Origin: Microbacterium sp. Bi121
Lineage (GTDB): Bacteria; Actinomycetota; Actinomycetes; Actinomycetales; Microbacteriaceae
NCBI RefSeq assembly: GCF_918698005.1
Contig: NZ_CAKKLJ010000004.1
Coordinates: 186,001 to 250,000, forward strand
Direction of reading: 5' to 3'
Length of the DNA: 64,000 nucleotides
This document shows, in pieces, positions 1 to 10,006 of the stretch (positions are counted from its first letter, which is position 1; each line of letters begins with the position of its first letter). The translations under genes were made by a program, and so were the position numbers. The notes beneath the pieces were generated by a model. That model had not been told where the DNA came from and did not search any database. It saw only the letters and a list, made by a program, of their open reading frames with translations.

Positions 1-3
1 AAC

Positions 4-1593
4 GTGGTGAAAGCGATGACGCTCCGCACGCAGCTGGTGCTGCTGCAGGTGTTCATCGTGCTCGCCGTCGTCCTCACCGTCGGCCTCGCCGCGATGCTCA
101 TGCAGGAGCGGCAGATCCGCGAGGCATCACAGGAGCGCATGATCGGCGTGGCCCAGTCGGTCGCCCAACTGCCGACGATCATCGAAGCGTATGACGACGC
201 CGATCCGGCGAAGACCATTCAGCCGATCGCCGAGCTGATCCGCGATGCGTCGAACGTCGCCTACGTCGTCGTGACCGACGACAAGGGGATCCGATACTCG
301 CACCCGAATCCTGACCGCATCGGCGAGCCGGTGTCGACGGACCCCAGCGTCGCCCTCTCCGGTGCCATGTACGTCGGCACGCAGACCGGCACCCTCGGCG
401 AGTCGTGGCGCGTCAAGGTGCCCGTCTTCGACAGCTCCGGTGCTGTGATGGGGCAGGTTTCCGTCGGCATTCTCGAGTCGGCGCTGCGCGAGGACTTCCT
501 CGGCGACATCACCGGATTCCTGCTCGCGCTGGGAGCTGCGACGGTTGTCGGCGTGATCGCCGCCACCGGTGTCGCTCGCATCGTGCGCCGCCGCATCTAC
601 GGCCTCGAGCCGGATGAGATCCGGAGCCTGTTGGAGACGCGCGAGGCTACTCTGCACGGCATCCGCGAGGGCATGCTCGCCCTCGACGAGCGCGGCGACA
701 TCTCACTGTGCAACGACTCGGCCGCACGCCTGCTCGGACTCGACTCCCCCGCCGAGGCGATCGGCAAGCCCGCATCCGAACTGCTCGACGACCTCACCAT
801 GCTGATCGCCGATTCTCACGTCGACGAATCCACTCCGCAGCGCCTCGTGCTCTCCGGCGAGCGAGTGCTCGTCGCCAGAGCGGCGGCGGTGCGCGTGCAG
901 AAGCGCAGGGTCGGCACCGTCGTCACGCTGATGGATCGCACCGAGCTCGACCACGCGCTGCGCGATCTCGCCGGCGCGCAGAGCCTCACAGAGGGGCTCC
1001 GCGCGCAGCAGCATGAGTTCTCGAACACCCTGCACACGATCGGCGGGCTGATCGAGCTCGAAGAGTTCGATGCCGCCCGTCGCGTGATCGAGCGAGCGGG
1101 AGACGGTGGGGCCCTCAGCCGGCTGGATGCTCCGGACGCGGTCCAGGACATCGAGCTTGCCGCGATCCTGCTCGCCAAGCGAGCCCGTGCGCGCGAACTC
1201 GGTGTCGGGCTCGACATCTCGGACGCGAGTCTGCCTGCCGGCCCCGCTGACGGCGACCTCAGCACGGTCGTCGGCAACCTGATCGACAATGCTCTGGATG
1301 CCGCCGGCCGAGGCGGTCACGTCGTCGTGGCGATCGAGCGGGATGCGCGCAGTGACACCGTGATCTGCGTCGAGGACGACGGCCCTGGTGTCCCGATCGA
1401 GAACCGGGGAGATGTGTTCCGCCTGGGCTTCTCGACGAAGAGCCGCGACCGCCAGCGCGGGTACGGACTCACCCTTGTCGCACGCATCGTCGAACGGCGC
1501 GGCGGCAGCATCGAACTCTCCCCTGCTGCGATCGGCGGAGCGCGGTTCGCCATCCGCCTGCCGGTCGCCGAACTCGCGGAAGTCACCGCATGA
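4..1593 (+). CDS. CitA/DcuS-type sensor histidine kinase
   Basis: Membrane sensor kinase of the citrate/C4-dicarboxylate (CitA/DcuS/DctB) group. A first membrane segment lies near residues 10-32, an extracytoplasmic Cache-like sensor to about 165, and a second membrane segment at about 167-190. A PAS-like region (about 210-310) precedes the phospho-acceptor box QQHEFSNTLHTI, with H337. The C-terminal HATPase has the N box (NLIDNALDAAG), DDGPGVP and GYGLTLV. It overlaps the response regulator by 4 bp, so the two form one operon. The start is uncertain: GTG at 4 or 7 and ATG at 16 are all possible, and the frame is open to the window edge. The transporter it controls would be expected to the left, outside the window. 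The carboxylate ligand is inferred from the family only. Confidence 0.9.
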   Translation: MVKAMTLRTQLVLLQVFIVLAVVLTVGLAAMLMQERQIREASQERMIGVAQSVAQLPTIIEAYDDADPAKTIQPIAELIRDASNVAYVVVTDDKGIRYSHPNPDRIGEPVSTDPSVALSGAMYVGTQTGTLGESWRVKVPVFDSSGAVMGQVSVGILESALREDFLGDITGFLLALGAATVVGVIAATGVARIVRRRIYGLEPDEIRSLLETREATLHGIREGMLALDERGDISLCNDSAARLLGLDSPAEAIGKPASELLDDLTMLIADSHVDESTPQRLVLSGERVLVARAAAVRVQKRRVGTVVTLMDRTELDHALRDLAGAQSLTEGLRAQQHEFSNTLHTIGGLIELEEFDAARRVIERAGDGGALSRLDAPDAVQDIELAAILLAKRARARELGVGLDISDASLPAGPADGDLSTVVGNLIDNALDAAGRGGHVVVAIERDARSDTVICVEDDGPGVPIENRGDVFRLGFSTKSRDRQRGYGLTLVARIVERRGGSIELSPAAIGGARFAIRLPVAELAEVTA

Positions 1594-2273
1594 GCCGTCT
1601 GCGCACGCTCATCGTCGAAGACGACTTCGCCGTCGCCCATGTGACGCGCGGCTTCGTGGAGCGGCATCCGCACTTCGAGGTCGTCGGCGTCGCCCCGACC
1701 GGTGGCGACGCGCTGCGTGCGGTCTCGGAGCTGCGTCCCGAGGTCATGCTGCTGGACGTGTACCTTCCGGACGTGTCCGGAATCGACGTGCTGCGGCGGC
1801 TGCGCGCGGCCGGAGCGCACGTCGAGGTCATCGCCGTCACGGCTGCCCGCGACCTGGAGACCGTCCGGCGCGCACGCGCGCACGGAGTTCACCACTACGT
1901 CGTCAAGCCGTTCCCGATGCAGACGCTGCACGAACGGCTCGACGACGTGCGCCGGGTCCTTGCCCGGGATGCTGAGGTGGGCGACACCGGCGAACTCGAC
2001 CAGGTCACCGTCGATGCGCTCATGCGGCGGGATGCCGTCGCCCTGGCGAGTAACCGCAAGGGCGTCTCCCGGGTCACGCTGCAACGGGTCGCCGAGACCA
2101 TGGAGAGCCACGCGCGCCCGCTGTCGGCGACAGAGCTCGCCGAGGCGCTCGGGATGTCACGGGTCAGCGCCCGCCGGTATCTTGAGCGACTCGTGGAGTC
2201 TGGTCTCGCGGCGAGCTCCCCGACCTACGGTGGCGTCGGCAGACCGGAGTTGCGGTACCAGCTGCGCGGGTGA
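1590..2273 (+). CDS. CitB/DcuR-family response regulator
   Basis: DNA-binding partner of the preceding sensor kinase. The N-terminal receiver domain has the acidic pair E10-D11/D12, the phospho-acceptor D56 in LLDVYLPD and the conserved K106 in VVKPF. The C-terminal part (about 150-227) carries a winged-helix/HTH with the recognition segment MSRVSARRYLERL, as in CitB/DpiA-type regulators that control organic-acid uptake. The ATGA overlap with the kinase indicates translational coupling. Its length of 227 residues is normal for the family. Target genes are not visible here. The gene is followed at once by a convergent dehydrogenase gene. Confidence 0.9.
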   Translation: MSRLRTLIVEDDFAVAHVTRGFVERHPHFEVVGVAPTGGDALRAVSELRPEVMLLDVYLPDVSGIDVLRRLRAAGAHVEVIAVTAARDLETVRRARAHGVHHYVVKPFPMQTLHERLDDVRRVLARDAEVGDTGELDQVTVDALMRRDAVALASNRKGVSRVTLQRVAETMESHARPLSATELAEALGMSRVSARRYLERLVESGLAASSPTYGGVGRPELRYQLRG

Positions 2274-2279
2274 ACCTGT

Positions 2280-2969
2280 TCAGACGCCCGGTCGCACCGA
2301 CAGGTCGGTGATCTGCGCGTCGCGCGGCAAGTCGATGGCCGTGAGGATCGTCGTCGCGACGGACGCGGGGTCGATGAACCGGTCGGCGACGTACTCCGCG
2401 CCCTCCTGGTGATGCACCTTCTGCTGCATCGGCGTCGCCGTGCGCCCAGGGAACACCGAGGTCACGCGCACACCGTTCCCCGCCTCTTCGGCGCGCAGGG
2501 CGTCGGCGAGAGCCTTCAGGCCGTGCTTGGATGCCGCGTACGCGCCCCATTCGGCGTTGGCGCGCAGTCCGGCGCCGGAATTGACGAACAGCACCTGGCC
2601 TCGGGAGACGCGGATCACCGGCAGCAGCAGACGGGTGAGCTCTGCCGGAGCCACCAGGTTCACGGCGAGCTGCTGCTCCCACACGGTCGGCGAAAGGTCG
2701 GCGACCCGCCCGAGGTCGACGATGCCCGCGACGTGCACGAGTGTGTCGATCCGCTCAGGGAGGTGCTGCTTCGAGAACGCCCATGACAGGCGCCCCGGCT
2801 GTGCGAGATCGCCGACCAGCGTCGATGCACCCGGGTAATGAGCTGTGAAGTCCCGCGCCCGACTGGCATCGCGTGCCAGCAGTACGAGCTGATCACCGCG
2901 GTCGTGGAGGCGCCGGGCGAGCGCTGCACCGATGCCGGAGCCGGCTCCGGTGATCAGATGCACAGGCAT
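2280..2969 (-). CDS. Short-chain dehydrogenase/reductase (SDR)
   Basis: NAD(P)-dependent oxidoreductase of the classical SDR family. The nucleotide-binding motif TGAGSGIGAALARRL is at the N terminus and the active-site pattern Ser...Tyr-x3-Lys appears in NSGAGLRA...YAASKHGLKAL. The length of 229 residues is typical of a single-domain SDR, and the substrate cannot be read from sequence. It is the last gene of the nadD-rsfS run: its ATG shares one base with the rsfS stop (TGATG), so it is probably co-translated. The 3' end faces the response regulator with only 6 bp between them. Confidence 0.88.
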   Translation of the reverse strand: MPVHLITGAGSGIGAALARRLHDRGDQLVLLARDASRARDFTAHYPGASTLVGDLAQPGRLSWAFSKQHLPERIDTLVHVAGIVDLGRVADLSPTVWEQQLAVNLVAPAELTRLLLPVIRVSRGQVLFVNSGAGLRANAEWGAYAASKHGLKALADALRAEEAGNGVRVTSVFPGRTATPMQQKVHHQEGAEYVADRFIDPASVATTILTAIDLPRDAQITDLSVRPGV

Positions 2970-3349
2970 CAGGGACGCTCTGCGGCCTCGGTGAGCTCGA
3001 TCGGGACGACGGGGCAGTCCTTCCAGAGCCGCTCCAGGCCGTAGTACACACGCTCTTCGCCGTGGAAGACGTGCACGATCAGGTCGCCGAAGTCCATCAG
3101 GACCCAGCGCGCCTCGGCACGGCCCTCCCGACGCACGCGCTTGTGGCCCGCCTCGATGAGTCGATCCTCGATCTCGTCGGCGATCGCGGCGACATTGCGC
3201 TCGCTGTTGCCGGTGACCAGCAGGAAGATGTCGACCAGCGGCAGCGGTTCAGAGACGTTGAGCGCGATGAGGTCTTCACCGCCCTTGGACACGGCGGCTT
3301 CGGCTGCGATCTGCAGCATGGTCTGGGCATTCTCAGGTGATTGCATCAT
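2969..3349 (-). CDS. rsfS: Ribosome silencing factor RsfS
   Basis: RsfS/Iojap-family protein that binds ribosomal protein L14 on the large subunit and blocks subunit joining in slow growth. Family signatures are visible: an N-terminal helix, LVDIFLLVTGNSERNV, EARWVLMDFGDLIVHVF and ERVYYGLERLW. The length of 126 residues is normal. It lies downstream of nadD, the usual bacterial neighbourhood, with one extra gene between. The first of two tandem ATG codons (3349) gives an ATGA overlap with the upstream gene, so that start was chosen. Confidence 0.95.
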   Translation of the reverse strand: MMQSPENAQTMLQIAAEAAVSKGGEDLIALNVSEPLPLVDIFLLVTGNSERNVAAIADEIEDRLIEAGHKRVRREGRAEARWVLMDFGDLIVHVFHGEERVYYGLERLWKDCPVVPIELTEAAERP

Positions 3350-4401
3350 CCGAACACATTCAGGGTGAAGGCTGCGATGAGCGCCACAGCCAGGGCGAGC
3401 GCGAGCCCGCCCGCCGTGATCGCCAAGGTCAGCATGAGCTTGTTGCCCTTCTCCGGTGCGGGAGGGCGAATGACTTCGCCCGCGGGGCGAATCGTGCTTA
3501 CGGCAGAGCTCGCCGCGATGGGTGTCGGCGAGGAAGCCGGCGGCAGCTCACCATCGATGAGCACCGCATCGATGTCCTTGCCGTCGGTGGTGCCGCGCGC
3601 GTGACCCCGCGAGCCCAGTCCTTCAGGGAGCTCGTAGGTGCCGGTGATGAGCACTTCGCCCGTCGACGCGACAGGGCCGGAGAGGGAGCCTCCGCCCGGA
3701 TGGGTGAAGATCAGGGTGTTCGGCGCGCGGTGCGACCCGCCGGAGTCCGACGTGATCAGCTCGTCGAACGACGGGGCGAACGATGGGACCTCGGTCTGCT
3801 CGCCGAGCACCTGCTCGCCGAACGTCGGGCTGACGATGGGCCGCTCGGCGACCTCTTCATCGACGCCGTCCTCGTGGCCTTCCGCGTCATCGTCGTCGTT
3901 GTCGTCGTCGCCGTCGTCGTCGAAGGACCGGGCGCTCTGCGCATCCTCGTCACGGGCGGTGCTGAACACCGGGATGCCCGAGACGACCTCGTCGGTCGCC
4001 GCGGCGGAGACGGGCACGGGGACGTCCTCGGAGTCGACCTCGTCGTCCGCGTCGGCGGACGCCGCCTCGTCCTTCTGATCCTCGTCCTTCTGATCCTCGG
4101 ATTCGGCGTCCGGCTCGATGACGGGCACGGATGCCGTCCGCATGCGCTCGAGCGCACGAACCTGACGACGGGTCAGCGGCGCTCCCGAGTCCTCATCGAT
4201 GTCGACGTCGGCCGGAGCCGGGGCGACCTCGGCAGGTTCGGCCGGACGGGCAAGAGGGGCGGCAGGGGTCGGGGGCGTCTTCTTCGCAGCGTCTGCGGCG
4301 GCTTCGTCTTCTCCGATCACCGGCGTCGCGCCGGTGAGGCGGATCTCCCGCAGCTGCTTGCGGGTCAGCGGCTGGTTGCCCTGCTGATCCGATGTGCTCA
4401 T
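3346..4401 (-). CDS. Acidic, low-complexity tail-anchored membrane protein
   Basis: Unrecognised protein of 351 residues. The N-terminal part has two related copies of a basic motif, [18 protein letters not shown] and [20 protein letters not shown], separated by a Pro/Ala/Asp-rich stretch. A long Asp/Glu-rich, probably disordered section follows, and one hydrophobic segment sits at the very C terminus ([24 protein letters not shown]). This suggests a tail-anchored or single-pass protein with a large cytoplasmic region. The start at 4401 was chosen because ATGA overlaps the nadD stop. It lies between nadD and rsfS, where many actinobacteria have a LytR-CpsA-Psr gene, but no such domain is visible. 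Function unknown. Confidence 0.8.
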   Translation of the reverse strand: MSTSDQQGNQPLTRKQLREIRLTGATPVIGEDEAAADAAKKTPPTPAAPLARPAEPAEVAPAPADVDIDEDSGAPLTRRQVRALERMRTASVPVIEPDAESEDQKDEDQKDEAASADADDEVDSEDVPVPVSAAATDEVVSGIPVFSTARDEDAQSARSFDDDGDDDNDDDDAEGHEDGVDEEVAERPIVSPTFGEQVLGEQTEVPSFAPSFDELITSDSGGSHRAPNTLIFTHPGGGSLSGPVASTGEVLITGTYELPEGLGSRGHARGTTDGKDIDAVLIDGELPPASSPTPIAASSAVSTIRPAGEVIRPPAPEKGNKLMLTLAITAGGLALALAVALIAAFTLNVFG

Positions 4402-5000
4402 GCCTTGCTCCGATACAGATGATGCTTCGCGATATATTGAACGACTCCGTCGGGAACGAGGTACCACACGGGTTGATCGTCATGCACGCGCTCACGGCAC
4501 GCGGTGGATGAGATCGACAGCGCGGGGACCTCGAGCTGGCTGACGTTGTCGCTCGGGAGGCCGTCGGTGCTCAGAACATGTCCTGGGCGGGAGACCGCGA
4601 CGAAGTGGGCCAACTCCCACAGTTCATCATGGTCCCTCCAACTGAGAATTTGCGCTACGGCATCCGCACCGGTGATGAAGAACAGCTCAGCTCCAGGGCG
4701 CTCCTTCTTCAGGTCTCGAAGGGTGTCGATCGTGTATGTGGGGCCTTCGCGGTCGATGTCGACCCGGCTGACGGTGAACTGCGGGTTCGAAGCCGTGGCC
4801 ACCACGGTCATCAGGTAGCGGTGCTCGCTCGGGGTGACGTTCGCCTTCTGCCAGGGTCGCCCGGTGGGAACGAAGACGACCTCGTCCAGATCGAAGGAGT
4901 GCGCGACTTCGCTTGCCGCGACCAGGTGCCCGTTGTGGACCGGATCGAACGTCCCGCCCATCACTCCGATGCGGGGGGCACGCGTGGTCGTCTTCTCCAT
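4398..5000 (-). CDS. nadD: Nicotinate-nucleotide adenylyltransferase
   Basis: Converts nicotinate mononucleotide and ATP to deamido-NAD in NAD synthesis. The nucleotidyltransferase motif [11 protein letters not shown] is at the N terminus and the second signature [10 protein letters not shown] is near the C terminus, as in NadD proteins. The length of 200 residues is typical. It overlaps the downstream gene by 4 bp and starts 5 bp after a small membrane-protein gene, within the nadD-rsfS operon common in Gram-positive bacteria. Confidence 0.96.
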   Translation of the reverse strand: MEKTTTRAPRIGVMGGTFDPVHNGHLVAASEVAHSFDLDEVVFVPTGRPWQKANVTPSEHRYLMTVVATASNPQFTVSRVDIDREGPTYTIDTLRDLKKERPGAELFFITGADAVAQILSWRDHDELWELAHFVAVSRPGHVLSTDGLPSDNVSQLEVPALSISSTACRERVHDDQPVWYLVPDGVVQYIAKHHLYRSKA

Positions 5001-5005
5001 GCGCC

Positions 5006-5230
5006 TTAGTGGCCGTGCCCTGCCCCGTGGGCGTCGGCGCCGTGCTTCTGAGCCCAGGCCTCGGCCTTGGCGGAGTGCCGGTTGGCGACGTGACGGTACG
5101 AGAACGTGACGAGACCGAGGACGGCGAACAGCCCAGCGGCGATGAGCCCGAAGATGAGGGTCTCCAGGGCCACGTTTCCGTGGTGCTCCGTTTCAGCGGC
5201 TGCCATCGCAATCTGTGCGACGAGGTTCAT
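5006..5230 (-). CDS. Small single-pass membrane protein
   Basis: Unrecognised protein of 74 residues. A short N-terminal region is followed by one clear membrane segment ([20 protein letters not shown]) and a basic, His-rich tail ending AHGAGHGH. The start is supported by GGAGACAGG just before the ATG. A -10-like TAGGAT lies upstream in the 52-bp gap after proA, so it may begin a transcript with nadD. The His-rich end could bind metal, but this is only suggestive. It is probably conserved in the family at this locus. Confidence 0.7.
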   Translation of the reverse strand: MNLVAQIAMAAAETEHHGNVALETLIFGLIAAGLFAVLGLVTFSYRHVANRHSAKAEAWAQKHGADAHGAGHGH

Positions 5231-5282
5231 CCTGTCTCCGTTTCGTGACCGGGTGCGAGAAGAGGCTCACCCATCCTATCGC

Positions 5283-6536
5283 TCAGGCGCGCGTCTGCCC
5301 CGCCCCACGCGCGAGCCACTTCGTGCTGGTCAGCTCGGAAAGCCCCATCGGACCGCGGGCGTGCAGCTTCTGAGTGGAGATGCCCACCTCCGCGCCGAAG
5401 CCGAACTCGGCGCCGTCGGTGAATCTCGTCGACGCGTTCGCCATGACGACAGCCGAATCGACCTCGGCGAGGAACCGTTCCGCGTTGCGCGAATCGGTCG
5501 TGATGATCGACTCGGTGTGGCCGGTGCTGTACTTCCGGATGTGCGCGAGAGCATCATCGAGGGTGTCGACGACCTTCATCGCCACGTCGAGGCTGAGGTA
5601 CTCGGTCGCCCAGTCCTCCTCGGTCGCCGGGATGACATTGCTCATGAGCCCTGCGACCATGTCGTCGCCGTGCACAGCCACCCCCTCGCTCTGCAGGGCG
5701 CTGGCCACGAGGGGTACGAGCCGGGGAGCAGCCTGACGCAGCACGAGCACCGTCTCGACGGCGTTGCACACGCTCGGACGCTGCACCTTGGCATTGACGA
5801 CGATCTCGCGCGCCCAGTCGTCCGGTGCGGATTCGTCGAGCACGATGTGCACGTTCCCCGCTCCGGTCTCGATGACCGGCACGGTCGATTCGGTGACGAC
5901 CGTCTCGATGAGCGCTGCACTGCCCCGAGGGACGAGGACGTCGACGAACCCGCGCCCGTGCATGAGCGCCTTCGCGCCGTCGCGTCCGAACTCGTCGACG
6001 GTCTGGATCGCCTCCGGGGTGACGTCGACACTCTCCAGCGCATCGCGCATGACCTGGACGAGCACCGTGTTGGACTCGCGGGCGGCGCTCCCGCCGCGCA
6101 GCACGATCGCGTTGCCGGAGCGCAGCGCGAGCGCGGCGATGTCGACTGTGACGTTGGGGCGTGCCTCGTAGATCGCACCCACGACCCCGAACGGCACCCG
6201 CACCTGCTGGAGGTTCACACCGTTCGGCATCCGGTGTCCGCCGATGACCTGCCCGACGGGGTCGGGAAGCGCAGCGATCTGCCGCACAGCCGAGGACAGA
6301 GCGCTCACGCGCTTCGCATCCAGGCGCAGCCGATCGATCAGCGACTCGCCGATCCCGTTCGCACGTCCTTCGTCGATGTCGCGGGCGTTGGCGGCGATGA
6401 TCGCCGCCGCGTTCCCCTCGACGGCACTCGCGATGGCTTCGAGCGCTCTGGCCTTCTCGTCGCTCGTGAGACGGGCGGTGGCGCGCGACGCCTCCTTGGC
6501 GCGCGCGAGACGGTCCTGAGGCGATGCGGTGGTCAT
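5283..6536 (-). CDS. proA: Gamma-glutamyl phosphate reductase (glutamate-5-semialdehyde dehydrogenase)
   Basis: Second step of proline synthesis: NADPH-dependent reduction of glutamyl-5-phosphate. The 417-residue protein has the catalytic-Cys segment VQRPSVCNAVETVLV and the family signature around LRGGSAARESN. It follows proB by 26 bp, the normal biosynthetic pairing. The sequence just before the start reads TAAGCT, 6 nt, ATG, so a leaderless transcript from within the proB-proA gap is possible in addition to read-through. Confidence 0.96.
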   Translation of the reverse strand: MTTASPQDRLARAKEASRATARLTSDEKARALEAIASAVEGNAAAIIAANARDIDEGRANGIGESLIDRLRLDAKRVSALSSAVRQIAALPDPVGQVIGGHRMPNGVNLQQVRVPFGVVGAIYEARPNVTVDIAALALRSGNAIVLRGGSAARESNTVLVQVMRDALESVDVTPEAIQTVDEFGRDGAKALMHGRGFVDVLVPRGSAALIETVVTESTVPVIETGAGNVHIVLDESAPDDWAREIVVNAKVQRPSVCNAVETVLVLRQAAPRLVPLVASALQSEGVAVHGDDMVAGLMSNVIPATEEDWATEYLSLDVAMKVVDTLDDALAHIRKYSTGHTESIITTDSRNAERFLAEVDSAVVMANASTRFTDGAEFGFGAEVGISTQKLHARGPMGLSELTSTKWLARGAGQTRA

Positions 6537-6562
6537 CCGCTCAGCTTACGAGACCGGTGCGG

Positions 6563-9194
<2,632 letters not shown>

Positions 9195-9212
9195 GTCCTG
9201 AGCCTTTTCTGC

Positions 9213-9521
9213 TTACTTGATGCCGGTGATCTTGACGCGCGTGAGCTCCTGGCGGTGGCCCTGACGCTTCTTGTAGCCGGTCTTGTTCTTGTACTTCTGG
9301 ATGATGATCTTCGGGCCGCGGAGGTTGCCGATGACCTCGGCGGTCACCTTGACCTTGGCCAGCTTGTCGGCGTCGGTGGTCACCGTGGCGCCGTCGACGA
9401 GGAGCACTGCGGGCAGCTCGATCTTCTCGCCCTGGGCAGCCTGAACACGATCGAGCTGAACGATCGTGCCGACCTCGACCTTCTCCTGCCGTCCACCGGC
9501 GCGCACTACTGCGTAAACCAC
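9213..9521 (-). CDS. rplU: 50S ribosomal protein L21
   Basis: Large-subunit ribosomal protein, first gene of the rplU-rpmA-obgE operon. [18 protein letters not shown] at the N terminus and [21 protein letters not shown] near the C terminus are characteristic. The GTG at 9521 gives the family length of 102 residues and is preceded by AGG at suitable spacing. The longer in-frame extension to 9566 is not conserved-looking and overlaps the leader hairpins, so it was not used. Confidence 0.96.
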   Translation of the reverse strand: MVYAVVRAGGRQEKVEVGTIVQLDRVQAAQGEKIELPAVLLVDGATVTTDADKLAKVKVTAEVIGNLRGPKIIIQKYKNKTGYKKRQGHRQELTRVKITGIK

Positions 9522-9696
9522 TTGATACCTGTTTCGTTGGGGAGCGGAAAGCTCCGGAAATCTCACGGGAAGACTGTGCCTGCGTTCGTCGCAGGTCTGA
9601 CGGGTACGAGCACAAGGCCTCGGCTCGTCGCCCCCTGGGGACGACTCAGCTCACGCACCAAGGGACTACTTTACCGGATCGACCACGCTCTCGCAA
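9522..9696 (-). promoter_or_regulatory. rplU promoter and structured leader
   Basis: On the minus strand, TTGCGA (9691-9696) and TAAAGT (9668-9673) are separated by exactly 17 bp, a good sigma-A-type promoter. The predicted leader of about 140 nt contains two perfect hairpins: CCTGCG/CGCAGG (9579-9595) and GGAGC/GCTCC (9541-9555). The second lies just upstream of the L21 start. Autoregulatory leaders of ribosomal protein genes are known elsewhere, but no established leader class was recognised here. Confidence 0.6.
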
Positions 9697-9736
9697 AGCG
9701 AGCCGCACCCGTGTCGCTCCGCCGTAGGATCGCGGA

Positions 9737-10006
9737 GTGACCGTACTGATCGACGACCCCATCTGGCCCGCACACGGACGCCTCTGGGCCCACCTGGTCA
9801 GCGATCACAGCCTGGACGAACTGCACGACTTCGCGCTCCGGAACGACCTGCCGCCTCGAGGGTTCGACCTCGACCACTACGACGTGCCGGAAGACGCCCT
9901 GCCCCGACTCATCGCCGCCGGCGCCGAGCACGTCGGCGGCAAGGAGCTGGTGCGCAGGCTGATCGCCTCAGGACTCCGTGTCCCCGCTCGCGACCGTCGA
10001 CGATGA
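9737..10006 (+). CDS. DUF4031 domain protein
   Basis: Small protein of 89 residues with the DUF4031 pattern VLIDDPIWPAHGRLWAHLVSD at its start, then FALRNDLPPRGFDLDHYDVP. The biochemical function is unknown. The sequence TAGGAT, 6 nt, GTG suggests a leaderless transcript starting at the GTG. Its 3' end overlaps the convergent rne gene by 39 bp, so the two mRNAs share complementary 3' ends. Confidence 0.85.
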   Translation: MTVLIDDPIWPAHGRLWAHLVSDHSLDELHDFALRNDLPPRGFDLDHYDVPEDALPRLIAAGAEHVGGKELVRRLIASGLRVPARDRRR

